Assembly: GCA_900766775.1 (NCBI GenBank)
Contig: CAAFXN010000233.1
Span: 1-31,073 of the forward strand
Reading direction: 5' to 3'
DNA length: 31,073 bases
Origin: Bacteroidales bacterium
Lineage (GTDB): Bacteria; Bacteroidota; Bacteroidia; Bacteroidales; Paludibacteraceae
The translations under genes were made by a program, and so were the position numbers. Below, piece by piece: positions 1 through 6,328 of this stretch; the first letter of the stretch is position 1; each line of letters opens with the position of its first letter. Under the pieces are notes generated by a model. The model saw only the letters and a program-made list of their open reading frames with translations, had not been told where the DNA came from and ran no database searches.

Positions 1-1236
1 TGCGGTTTGGGCGGCAGGCTCGACTCCACGAATATCATCACGCCCCTCCTCTCGGTCATCACCAACATCGGCTTCGACCACACGGAGTTCTTGGGCGACA
101 CATTAGCGAAAATCGCCTACGAGAAGGCGGGAATCATCAAGCCGGGCGTGCCCTGCGTCATCGGCGAGACCCACCCCGAGACCATGCCCGTCTTCCTCGC
201 CAAGGCAAAGGAGTGCGGTATCTTGGGCGAGGGGTTGGAGACCACCGACTGCCGTATTTGGTTCGCCGACCAATGCGGCTACCTCCGCCGCAAGCGCCAA
301 CGCGACATCCCCGACTGCCAACTCCACGGCATCTACCAAGAGAAGAACATCCAAACCGCCTACGTAGCGCTTAGCGCACTGTCCCAGTGCGCTAAGGATA
401 AAGGATTAAGGACACAGGATAAAAGACGAAATAGTGCAGACTTCGAGGAGGTGCGGTCTCCAGGCCGCACCCAATGCAAAGACCTCTCAGAGACGAAGGT
501 AACGACTACCGACTCTGGGGGTGCGGCCTGGAGACCGCACCTCCTTGATACTTCAGAGACGAAGGTAATAAGTCCTTCATCCTTCATCCTTCATCCTTCA
601 TCCTTAAGGACCGCTTTCTCCCAAGTCTGCACCCTGACGGGGCTGCGCGGGCGTTGGGAGACGGTGCGTGAGCACCCGCTCACCATCTGCGACACGGGGC
701 ATAACGCACATGGTATCAAGTACGTAGCAGAGCAGTTGCAGACGATGATGCCGCACTTCCGCAACACGCGTATCATCTTCGGCATGGTGGCAGATAAGGA
801 CATCAGCGAGGTGGTGCGTCTCCTGCCCCGCGATGCCATCTACTACTTCACCCAGCCCGACAACCACCGCGCCTTCCCCGCCGAGAAACTGCTGGCGATG
901 ATGGAGCAAAGAACAAGGAGCCAAGAGCCAAGACAAAATAGTTCCGACTTCCATGAAACCTCCGAGACGAAGGTAACTAATTTATCCCCCTCCCTCTGTA
1001 GGGAGGGACGGGGTGGGTCCTATCCTACTCCTCCCTCCCTCTGTAGGGAGGGACGGGGTGGGTCTTCTTTCCCCACCATAGACGAAGCGCTCGCTGCCGC
1101 CTTTGCGGAAGCCTCGCCCGATGACCTTATCTTCATCGGCGGCAGCAACTACGTGGTAGGCACCGCCCTACAATCACCCTACCTCACTGCTCCGCAGAAC
1201 TTGTCCCGACGTGTCGGGACCTCACCGAAAGAGTAG
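1..1236 (+). CDS. folC: Dihydrofolate/folylpolyglutamate synthase, 5'-truncated by window edge, with in-frame repeat insertions
   Basis: FolC joins glutamate to dihydropteroate or folates using ATP in the cytoplasm. The reading frame is open from base 1, so the start lies upstream. The GLGGRLDSTN motif, SVITNIGFDHTEFLG, YEKAGIIKPG and the C-terminal-domain motif ICDTGHNAHG are typical of the Mur-ligase/FolC family. The order of conserved blocks is normal but they are pushed apart: about 80 codons at 371-609 and about 55 codons at 905-1071 have no counterpart expected in FolC and are built of repeats. A palindrome at 1203-1220 also supplies the last dozen residues. The frame stays open through all three, and conserved blocks resume after each insert (TAFSQVCTLTGLRGRW, then IDEALAAAFAEASPDD). 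Whether the protein folds with these loops cannot be told from sequence. Identity is secure. Confidence 0.93.
   Translation, partial: CGLGGRLDSTNIITPLLSVITNIGFDHTEFLGDTLAKIAYEKAGIIKPGVPCVIGETHPETMPVFLAKAKECGILGEGLETTDCRIWFADQCGYLRRKRQRDIPDCQLHGIYQEKNIQTAYVALSALSQCAKDKGLRTQDKRRNSADFEEVRSPGRTQCKDLSETKVTTTDSGGAAWRPHLLDTSETKVISPSSFILHPSSLRTAFSQVCTLTGLRGRWETVREHPLTICDTGHNAHGIKYVAEQLQTMMPHFRNTRIIFGMVADKDISEVVRLLPRDAIYYFTQPDNHRAFPAEKLLAMMEQRTRSQEPRQNSSDFHETSETKVTNLSPSLCREGRGGSYPTPPSLCREGRGGSSFPTIDEALAAAFAEASPDDLIFIGGSNYVVGTALQSPYLTAPQNLSRRVGTSPKE
371..609 (+). repeat. Composite in-frame repeat insertion 1 in folC
   Basis: It begins with a perfect hairpin (stem 371-381 with 385-395, loop TCC). A GGATAAAGGATTAAGGACAC tract follows, related to the end of the element at 12073. 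Then come two opposed copies of a palindrome reading GGTGCGGTCTCCAGGCCGCAC (447-472 and, inverted, 519-544), each followed by AGACGAAGGTAA (491-502, 557-568). It closes with a CCTTCAT tandem tract (573-603). The whole reads through in the folC frame and yields a low-complexity peptide containing SETKV twice. Boundaries are estimated from where FolC-like residues stop and resume. Confidence 0.85.
905..1071 (+). repeat. Composite in-frame repeat insertion 2 in folC
   Basis: It starts with a tract of GAGCCAAGA-type words, carries the core AGACGAAGGTAA (965-976), then two tandem copies of a palindrome CCCTCCCTCTGTAGGGAGGG (988-1007 and about 1033-1052), each followed by ACGGGGTGGGTC. The encoded peptide contains PSLCREGRGGS twice. 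FolC-like sequence resumes at FPTIDEAL. It lies in a loop before the last conserved block of the protein. Confidence 0.85.
1203..1220. repeat. Small palindrome forming the 3' end of folC
   Basis: GTCCCGAC-GT-GTCGGGAC is a perfect 8-bp stem with a 2-nt loop, read in frame as SRRVGT just before the stop codon. It probably extends the C-terminus beyond the family's usual end. A similar GC-rich palindrome lies between genes at 30887-30900 (TCCCGC-AC-GCGGGA). Confidence 0.6.
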
Positions 1237-1306
1237 TCCAAAAACAACTTAAAACAGTACAAGCTATAAGAGAATAGAATACAACAATTTTACTAAAACC
1301 ATACCT

Positions 1307-2197
1307 ATGACTCAACGCACACATTTAATATCCGTCTTCAACGACACGATGGCTTGTATTCAGGGGAATGCGAGGTATCGGGCAGCGGTGGCGGAGGCAA
1401 TAAGCAAACAGACCATAGTGCTCGAGAGTGAGCCTATTTCTGTTCCGTCCGCTACCTTCGACAGACCTGCTCGGGTAATCGTTACCCATAATCGCACGCT
1501 GGAAGCAGCTGCACTATACAAAGAGCAAGATAACTCGGGCGAGTTAGTCGGCAGAGAAGCCTCCCTACCCCGTGCATCTGCCTCCCCTAAAGTCTGTGTG
1601 CTCAATTTTGCTTCCGCCACCAACCCGGGTGGAGGTGTTGAGCATGGGGCATCCGCCCAAGAGGAGTGTATCTGCCGGTGCTCCACACTGTATCCCTGTC
1701 TGACAGCACCTGCTATGTCGGATGGCTTCTACAAGCCGCATCGGCTATCTAAGAATCCGCTGCATAACGATGACATCATCTACACGCCCGATGTGCTGGT
1801 GCTAAAAGATGATGATTACCACATGCTCCCCAAGCCTTTCGCGGTGGATGTGATTACTTGTGCCGCGCCTAATCTCCGCTCGGTTCCCGCTAATCGGGAT
1901 AACGCAGACGGCAAGATACAAGCAGCTATATCAAACGAAGAACTTTATCGCTTGCACGTGCAGCGTGCCCGCAGAATAATGACTGTCGCCGCCAGCCACC
2001 ACGCAGAGGTACTTATCTTGGGGGCATTTGGTTGCGGCGCGTTCTGCAATACCCCCACCATCGTCGCCAAGGTGTATGACACGGTACTAACGGAATTTCT
2101 CTACCATTTCCACACCATCGAGTTTGCCGTGTATTGCACCTATTTCTCGCAACAGAACTACCAAGCCTTCCATCAGATTATCCGCCAACACGCATGA
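1307..2197 (+). CDS. Microbial-type poly(ADP-ribose) glycohydrolase-like protein (TIGR02452 family)
   Basis: Proteins of this family contain the macrodomain-like PARG fold and are thought to remove ADP-ribose from modified proteins. The signature is clear: LNFASATNPGGG followed by QEE (GGG at residues 108-110, QEE at 118-120), the catalytic loop of bacterial-type PARGs, then a cysteine-containing ICRCSTLYPCL stretch. Downstream, VDVITCAAPNLR and LILGAFGCGAFCNTP are the usual later blocks. The length (296 aa) is near the family norm, but about 20 residues at 74-94 look extra and contain an in-frame palindrome. The start ATG follows an A-rich leader, normal for Bacteroidota. No promoter of the -33/-7 type is obvious upstream. 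The neighbour 24 nt downstream may be co-transcribed. The family call is strong; the substrate is unknown. Confidence 0.88.
   Translation: MTQRTHLISVFNDTMACIQGNARYRAAVAEAISKQTIVLESEPISVPSATFDRPARVIVTHNRTLEAAALYKEQDNSGELVGREASLPRASASPKVCVLNFASATNPGGGVEHGASAQEECICRCSTLYPCLTAPAMSDGFYKPHRLSKNPLHNDDIIYTPDVLVLKDDDYHMLPKPFAVDVITCAAPNLRSVPANRDNADGKIQAAISNEELYRLHVQRARRIMTVAASHHAEVLILGAFGCGAFCNTPTIVAKVYDTVLTEFLYHFHTIEFAVYCTYFSQQNYQAFHQIIRQHA
1531..1546. repeat. In-frame palindrome in the PARG-like gene
   Basis: TAACTCG-GG-CGAGTTA is a perfect 7-bp stem with a 2-nt loop. It falls between the TLEAA helix and the VCVLNFASA strand, where related proteins usually have only a few residues, and encodes part of an extra peptide (NSGELV). 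It may be another small in-frame element, or chance. Confidence 0.5.
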
Positions 2198-2221
2198 TAT
2201 TTGACAATTTGACAATTTAGC

Positions 2222-2866
2222 ATGCTCCAGAAACTACGAATCATCTGCCATCGCATTCGCCCCGCTACCATTTGCCTATGGGGAGTCCTATCGCTCGTTG
2301 CCATTGTGTTGGTTTGCAACATTGTGGTGCTGGCGGTAGCGGGCGGGCGGTGTCATTCCCGCGTAGAGGATGTTCCGCATTGCAGTTGTGGCATCCTGCT
2401 CGGTACGGGGCGGTCTGCGACTCCAAGCCCTTATTACACCGCACGCGTCCAAGCAGCAACGGAACTACTGCGAAACAAGAAGATAGACACGCTGATTATC
2501 TCCGGCGAGAACCAATACGCCGACTACAACGAGGTGGATTCGATGGCGGCAGACATTCTTGCCGCCGTTCCCGATGCCATTTTAATATATGACTATCAAG
2601 GAGTTGACACCTACGCCTCGATGGTCAATGCCGCCAAGAGTTGCGGCTACGACAACACATACCTCATCATCTCCCAACGTTTCCACAATCAGCGGGCGGT
2701 GTTCTACGGCAGTTTGGTGTTCTGCGAGACCCCTGTCGCATTTAACGCCGCGGACACTCACAACCTATGGTGGCGCACGCGCAACCTCTTTCGGGAATGC
2801 CTCGCCCGCACCAAAGCCGTACTCGTTGTCCCCTTTGAACTATTAGGCAGTAAGGAGTGGGAATAA
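2222..2866 (+). CDS. SanA/YdcF-like (DUF218) membrane protein
   Basis: The 214-aa protein has one N-terminal membrane helix (about residues 18-40) and then a DUF218-like domain facing the periplasm. Visible family blocks are ILLGTGRSATPSPYYTARVQAA, TLIISGENQ, a NEVDSMAADI segment and TYLIISQRFHNQRAVF. SanA of enteric bacteria influences envelope permeability, and the biochemical role of the family is unsettled. The start ATG is immediately preceded by two TTGACAATT words (2200-2219) that fill the short gap after the PARG-like gene. This makes a shared transcript likely. The last residues (about 195-214) are not recognisable. Confidence 0.85.
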   Translation: MLQKLRIICHRIRPATICLWGVLSLVAIVLVCNIVVLAVAGGRCHSRVEDVPHCSCGILLGTGRSATPSPYYTARVQAATELLRNKKIDTLIISGENQYADYNEVDSMAADILAAVPDAILIYDYQGVDTYASMVNAAKSCGYDNTYLIISQRFHNQRAVFYGSLVFCETPVAFNAADTHNLWWRTRNLFRECLARTKAVLVVPFELLGSKEWE

Positions 2867-2932
2867 TTATGCTTACGGATATTGTTTGGCTTGATTTTTG
2901 TTATTCTCAGGCTAAACAGTGAATGCTATGGT

Positions 2933-2972
2933 GCGGCTCCCGACGGTATCGGGATAAACTTCCGACCGCCCT
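2933..2972. repeat. Intergenic copy of the CGGCTCCCGAYGG element
   Basis: About 40 bp beginning GCGGCTCCCGACGGTATCGG and ending in ACTTCCGACCGCCCT. Nearly the same sequence lies inside the pagL-like gene at 14062-14103. The ends (GGGCGGTC-like and GGCGGCTC) and the inner CCCGA/TCGGG pairs allow a bulged hairpin. It lies in the 137-nt gap before the nitroreductase gene. Confidence 0.75.
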
Positions 2973-3003
2973 CTCCACGAATTACTAACAAAAACCCACA
3001 AAT

Positions 3004-3609
3004 ATGCGTCCATTAACCCTATTGGCAGCCGTAGTGAGCCTGTTGCTCGCGGGCTGCACGAACCCTCAGGAGGAGGACACGACAATGAAAGAACAAGCCG
3101 TAATCGAAAACATCCTGACCCGCAAGTCGGTGCGCTATTTCACCGGCGACACTATTTCTCAAGCGCAGATAGAGACCCTACTGCGCTGCGCGATGTCCGC
3201 CCCGTCGGCAATGAACAAACAGCCGTGGGCGTTCATCGTGGTAACCGACCCCACCCTGCTGCAGCGTATCGGCAGCGAGATGCCGAACACGCGTTGCCTG
3301 AACCGCCCCGCCTGCGCCTTCGTGCCATGCGGTGACCTGAGCAAGGCGCTGGAGAGCCGACCCGACTTCTGGATTAACGACGTGTCGGCTGCCACAGAGA
3401 ACCTGCTGCTCGCCGCCCACGCGATGGGCTTGGGAGCAGTGTGGACGGGTATCCATCCCGACCCCGACCGCGTGGCGCAGTTGCAAGCGATTCTCCAACT
3501 GCCCGAGCATATCGTCCCCCTCTGCGTAGTGCCCGTAGGCATCCCCGCCGAGTCGCCCGCCGTGAAAGAGAAATACACCGAGGAGAATATCCGCTACAAT
3601 CGGTGGTAA
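3004..3609 (+). CDS. Nitroreductase-family flavoprotein with a lipoprotein signal
   Basis: Nitroreductase-family proteins bind FMN and reduce nitro compounds, quinones or flavins with NAD(P)H. The domain is plain from residue 32: ILTRKSVRYFTGDTIS, then CAMSAPSAMNKQPWAFIVV, ENLLLAAHAMGLGAVWTG and the C-terminal VPVGIPAE. The N-terminus is a textbook lipoprotein signal (LLAAVVSLLLAGC, cleavage before Cys18). The product would therefore be anchored in the envelope. An internal ATG at 3085 (before KEQAVIENIL) would give a cytoplasmic form of 174 aa. Because the lipobox is so well formed I prefer the long start. The preceding gap has a repeat copy (2933-2972) and no clear promoter. Confidence 0.88.
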   Translation: MRPLTLLAAVVSLLLAGCTNPQEEDTTMKEQAVIENILTRKSVRYFTGDTISQAQIETLLRCAMSAPSAMNKQPWAFIVVTDPTLLQRIGSEMPNTRCLNRPACAFVPCGDLSKALESRPDFWINDVSAATENLLLAAHAMGLGAVWTGIHPDPDRVAQLQAILQLPEHIVPLCVVPVGIPAESPAVKEKYTEENIRYNRW

Positions 3610-3626
3610 GTGGTCAGTGGTCAGAC

Positions 3627-3659
3627 GACCCGCGATAGACCCGCGATAGACCCGCGAAT
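3627..3659. repeat. 11-bp tandem array, three units
   Basis: GACCCGCGATA is repeated three times without spacers (last unit ends GAAT). The reverse complement TATCGCGGGTC matches the unit of the 23911-23998 array, which is in the opposite orientation. It begins 18 bp after the nitroreductase stop and ends 45 bp before the next promoter. Confidence 0.85.
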
Positions 3660-3667
3660 TACATGTG

Positions 3668-3777
3668 TTAGAATTTGAAAATTAAGAATTTGAAAAATTG
3701 AAAATTTGCGTATTTCAAAAAAAAGTCGTACCTTTGCACTCGCTTTTGTTAGAATTTGAAAATTAAGAATTTGAAAA
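3668..3777. repeat. 29-bp direct repeats flanking a promoter
   Basis: An identical 29-bp AT-rich sequence starting TTAGAATTTGAAAATTAAG lies at 3668-3696 and 3749-3777. The promoter at 3705-3736 lies between the two copies. The tract is made of GAATTTGAAAATT words. Confidence 0.85.
3705..3736 (+). promoter_or_regulatory. Bacteroidota-type promoter for the coiled-coil membrane protein
   Basis: TTTG at 3705-3708, a 20-nt spacer beginning CGTATTTC and holding eight A's, and TACCTTTG at 3729-3736. The gene starts 65 nt downstream. Confidence 0.85.
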
Positions 3778-3801
3778 TTTGAAAATGATTAGTTTAGACC
3801 T

Positions 3802-4677
3802 ATGAATAAGAAAATAGTCATACCCATTATCGTATTGCTTGTGCTCGGCATAGCTGCGTTGGTGTACCTGAACTATCGTCAGCGGCAAGAAATGCAGGAG
3901 GTGGTGGAACTGATGGAATATGAGAAATCGGAGTTGGAAGAAGAATACGAAGACCTTGCCATCCAGTTCGACGGCTACCAAAATATCTCTATTCAGAACG
4001 ACTCTCTGCAAGACCTGCTTTCCCGCGAGCAGCAGCGTGTGCAAGACCTGCTGGAGGAGTTGCGAATCACCAAGGCGACCAACGCCCGCCGCATAGCCGA
4101 ACTGAAAAAGGAGTTGGCGACCGTGCGCGCGGTGATGGTGGAGTATGTGCGCCAGATAGACTCGCTGAACGCGACCAATCAGCGATTGACCGAGGAAAAT
4201 CAACAGTATAAGCAAGACAACAGACAGTTGGCGCGGCACAACGAGCGCTTGGAGCAGACCAACACCCAACTGGCGGAGACCGTATGGCGCGCATCGCTGC
4301 TGGAACTGATAGACTGCTCGATGACGACCCTCAACAAGAACGGTCATAAAACACGGATAATCAGTCAGATAAAGAAACTGCAGTTCGACTACACCATCGG
4401 CAAGAACATCACCTGCGAGCCGGGGATGAAGACGCTCTATGTACGCGTCATCAACCCCGACGGCGAGTTGCTGGGAGAAGACTCGACGAAGGTCTTTGCC
4501 TTCGAGAACAGCGAGATAGGCTACACCATGGCGCAGGACTTTGAGTACGAGGGAGAGGAACTGACAGGGACGGTCTATTGGGGATTTGAGGAAGAAGCCG
4601 AGACGGGCTACTACAATGCCGATTTCTTTGCGGACGGGAACCTGATAGGCTCTTTCCCGTTCCAAATAAAAAAATAA
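3802..4677 (+). CDS. Membrane-anchored coiled-coil protein of unknown function
   Basis: I do not recognise a named family. The 291-aa protein has an N-terminal membrane helix (residues 5-23, IVIPIIVLLVLGIAALVYL). A long acidic and glutamine-rich coiled coil follows to about residue 165 (RQRQEMQEVVELMEYEKSELEEEYEDL and on, heptad-like), then a globular C-terminal domain of about 120 residues rich in beta-type segments. That domain includes IDCSMTTLNKNGHKTRIISQ, GMKTLYVRVINPDGELL and VYWGFEEEAETGYY. Similar proteins occur in Bacteroidales as conserved hypotheticals. The domain order suggests a periplasmic scaffold held at the inner membrane. It has its own promoter at 3705-3736, and rpsO follows from a separate promoter. 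Confidence 0.8.
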   Translation: MNKKIVIPIIVLLVLGIAALVYLNYRQRQEMQEVVELMEYEKSELEEEYEDLAIQFDGYQNISIQNDSLQDLLSREQQRVQDLLEELRITKATNARRIAELKKELATVRAVMVEYVRQIDSLNATNQRLTEENQQYKQDNRQLARHNERLEQTNTQLAETVWRASLLELIDCSMTTLNKNGHKTRIISQIKKLQFDYTIGKNITCEPGMKTLYVRVINPDGELLGEDSTKVFAFENSEIGYTMAQDFEYEGEELTGTVYWGFEEEAETGYYNADFFADGNLIGSFPFQIKK

Positions 4678-4687
4678 TGCCGAATTA

Positions 4688-4719
4688 TTTGCGTATTCCA
4701 AATAATTTTCGTACCTTTG
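4688..4719 (+). promoter_or_regulatory. Bacteroidota-type promoter of rpsO
   Basis: TTTG at 4688-4691, 20-nt spacer starting CGTATTCC, TACCTTTG at 4712-4719. The box begins 10 bp after the preceding stop codon. It predicts an rpsO leader of about 125 nt. Confidence 0.85.
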
Positions 4720-4768
4720 CACCCGCTTTCCGTGTGAAAGCATAAATGCAACGAAGTTTCTACCAAAG

Positions 4769-4804
4769 AATTGTCAAATGGTCAATTGTCCAATTGTCAA
4801 ATAG
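4769..4804. repeat. AATTGTCAAAT word repeats in the rpsO leader
   Basis: AATTGTCAAAT occurs at 4769-4779 and 4792-4802 with TCAATTGTC between. The tract lies in the predicted rpsO 5' untranslated region. The AATTG words are partly self-complementary, so it could form an AT-rich hairpin. Confidence 0.7.
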
Positions 4805-4852
4805 TGTGTTGCTTTGTTGTGATTGTTTAACTTATCAACTTTATTTTTTGTC

Positions 4853-5122
4853 ATGTACTTGACTTCAGAAAAGAAAGCAGAGTTGTTCGCACAGTACGGC
4901 AACGACGCAAAGAACACGGGTTCCGCAGAGAGCCAAATCGCCCTCTTCACCTATCGTATCAACCACCTGACCGAGCACCTCAAGAACAATCGCAAGGACT
5001 TCGGTACGGAGCGTGCGCTGACCACGCTGGTAGGTAAGCGTCGTCGCTTGCTCGATTACCTCAAGGAGAAAGACATTGAGCGCTATCGTGCAATCATCAA
5101 GCAACTCGGTATTCGTAAGTAA
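4853..5122 (+). CDS. rpsO: 30S ribosomal protein S15
   Basis: S15 binds the central domain of 16S rRNA early in assembly of the small subunit. The 89-aa product starting MYLTSEKKAELFAQYG has the family length and its conserved blocks TGSAESQIALFTYRI, LTEHLKNNRKDFGTERALTTLVGKRRRLLDYLK and YRAIIKQLGIRK. An upstream in-frame ATG at 4823 would add ten residues (MFNLSTLFFV) not found in S15, so the start at 4853 is chosen. It has its own promoter (4688-4719) and terminator (5124-5153), a single-gene unit. S15 represses its own translation in several bacteria; the leader here is interrupted by repeats, so that control cannot be judged. Confidence 0.97.
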   Translation: MYLTSEKKAELFAQYGNDAKNTGSAESQIALFTYRINHLTEHLKNNRKDFGTERALTTLVGKRRRLLDYLKEKDIERYRAIIKQLGIRK

Positions 5123-5123
5123 G

Positions 5124-5153
5124 AAAAAAGCAGCCCACGAGGCTGCTTTTTTA
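5124..5153 (+). terminator. Intrinsic terminator of rpsO
   Basis: AAAAAAGCAGCC, loop CACGA, GGCTGCTTTTTT: a perfect stem with A and T tracts, right after the stop codon. Confidence 0.92.
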
Positions 5154-5273
5154 TTTTTCCTAATTCATAATTCATAATTCCAAAAATAGCAGGTCCGGGT
5201 GCGTTTGGTATGATATTTGCGGGAGGAAAAGTGAACAAACAATTATCATTAACCATCCAAAAACTTCATTACT

Positions 5274-5537
5274 ATGAGAGACTTAGGAAAGATATTGGCC
5301 GCCCTTGCCGGAGGTGCATTGGTAGGCGCTGCGGTAGCATTGCTGACCGCCCCGAAGAGCGGTGCGGAGACACGCGCACAGATTATCGCCCTTGCCAAAG
5401 AGAAGGGTTTGTACTTGGACCACGCCGAGTGGGACGCTTTTGTTGCCAAGGTAAAAGCCCGTCTGCACGATTATTTCACCCACGAGGAGTTGGACGCCGT
5501 GGTGGATGAAGTGTTGGCGGAGGAAAAAAAAGCATAG
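5274..5537 (+). CDS. YtxH-like small membrane-associated protein
   Basis: The 87-aa protein has a glycine-rich hydrophobic N-terminal segment (ILAALAGGALVGAAVALLTAPKSGAETRAQI), the hallmark of the YtxH-like family, then an amphipathic acidic helix region to the end. An in-frame start at 5274 gives MRDLGKILAALAGG; the A-rich leader before it is typical. In Bacteroidales such genes stand just before a holin-like (DUF1469-type) gene and a small basic-helix gene, as here. The role is unknown, often guessed to be envelope stress or cell-surface organisation. Confidence is high that it is a real gene and moderate for the family. Confidence 0.85.
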   Translation: MRDLGKILAALAGGALVGAAVALLTAPKSGAETRAQIIALAKEKGLYLDHAEWDAFVAKVKARLHDYFTHEELDAVVDEVLAEEKKA

Positions 5538-5553
5538 ATAGTTATGAATTAGA

Positions 5554-5665
5554 AATTAACAATTAACATGCATTGCGTGTCAACTCTTCAGCGCACGGGC
5601 ATGTTAATTGTTAATTGTAAATTGTTAATTGTTAATTGTAAATTGTTAATTGTAAATTGTTAATT
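5554..5665. repeat. TTAATTGT word array with a 17-bp inverted repeat
   Basis: AATTAACAATTAACATG at 5554-5570 is the exact reverse complement of 5600-5616, separated by 29 nt of GC-richer sequence. From 5602 to 5665 the words TTAATTG and TAAATTG alternate in tandem. The whole fills the gap between the YtxH-like and holin-like genes. Confidence 0.85.
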
Positions 5666-5676
5666 GACAGAACGTT

Positions 5677-6048
5677 ATGTCTGACGAGCAATATCAACAA
5701 CTGTTGAGCGACACACGGTCGTACCTGAACACTCAGTTCGACCTGTTGCGGCTGAATCTGCTGGAGAAACTGAGCCGTATCATCGGGCTGATACTGTTTG
5801 CGCTGGTTGCCATACTGTTGGTTTTCGCCATCTTCGGCTTCTCGGCGGTAGCGGTGGCGTTTGTGTTGGCGCAGTGGTTACCACTGTGGGCGTCGTTTCT
5901 CATCATCGGCGGCGTGTTCCTGCTTGCACTCATCTTGGCGATAGCCTTTCGCAAGCAATGGTTCATCAACCCTATTGTGTGCGCGCTGAGCGCGATACTG
6001 TTCAGCGACTCGCCCGCGTCGGAGGGAAAGGAGGTGCACCATGCGTGA
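5677..6048 (+). CDS. Holin-like (phage holin family, DUF1469-type) small membrane protein
   Basis: The 123-aa protein has a soluble N-terminus with an amphipathic helix (MSDEQYQQLLSDTRSYLNTQFDLLRLNLLEKLSRI), two membrane helices at about residues 33-56 and 64-90, and a short tail. This matches the putative Actinobacterial Holin-X/DUF1469 family, which is chromosomal and not phage-linked in Bacteroidota. The gene overlaps the next by 8 nt, so the two are co-translated. The array at 5554-5665 separates it from the YtxH-like gene, but the three probably form one operon. Confidence 0.82.
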   Translation: MSDEQYQQLLSDTRSYLNTQFDLLRLNLLEKLSRIIGLILFALVAILLVFAIFGFSAVAVAFVLAQWLPLWASFLIIGGVFLLALILAIAFRKQWFINPIVCALSAILFSDSPASEGKEVHHA

Positions 6049-6328
6049 TTTGCACCAACTCCGTTCGTTGGAGGACATCGCCCTTGCACGCCGACAGTTA
6101 CAGCAACGCGCGTCGCAACAGTCGAGTGCCCTGCACCGAGATACTGAGCCTATTCGTCGGGAAGTGAGTCTGCTAACAAGCCGACTGCAACGGATAATCC
6201 ACACCGTTTCGTCCGTCGCGTCGTTCTTCTCCCCGCTGTCGGTCATAGCGCCGCGAGCAAGCAGAGGTGCACTCTTTGTGTCTATCATCAGGCGATTGAT
6301 TCGGCGGCTCCGCAGGAAAGCAAATTAA
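6041..6328 (+). CDS. Small basic protein of the YtxH/holin-like cassette
   Basis: A 95-aa basic protein of unknown function. The first 60 residues look helical (LRSLEDIALARRQLQQRASQQSSALHRD), the middle has a short hydrophobic patch (TVSSVASFFSPLSVI), and the end is arginine-rich (IIRRLIRRLRRKAN). It starts inside the end of the holin-like gene (ATGCGTGA overlap). Its stop codon overlaps that of the convergent aroA fusion in the shared tetranucleotide TTAA at 6325-6328. No terminator separates the two convergent genes, so antisense readthrough is likely. Confidence 0.75.
   Translation: MRDLHQLRSLEDIALARRQLQQRASQQSSALHRDTEPIRREVSLLTSRLQRIIHTVSSVASFFSPLSVIAPRASRGALFVSIIRRLIRRLRRKAN

Noticed and set aside
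3763..4743. 326-aa minus-strand open frame
   Set aside because: It is the complement of the coiled-coil membrane protein and of the AT-rich spacer, with no conserved blocks; the promoter faces the plus gene.
5677..6048. Prophage remnant suggested by the holin-like gene
   Set aside because: Family members of this kind are chromosomal in Bacteroidota next to YtxH-like genes; no other phage gene is nearby.
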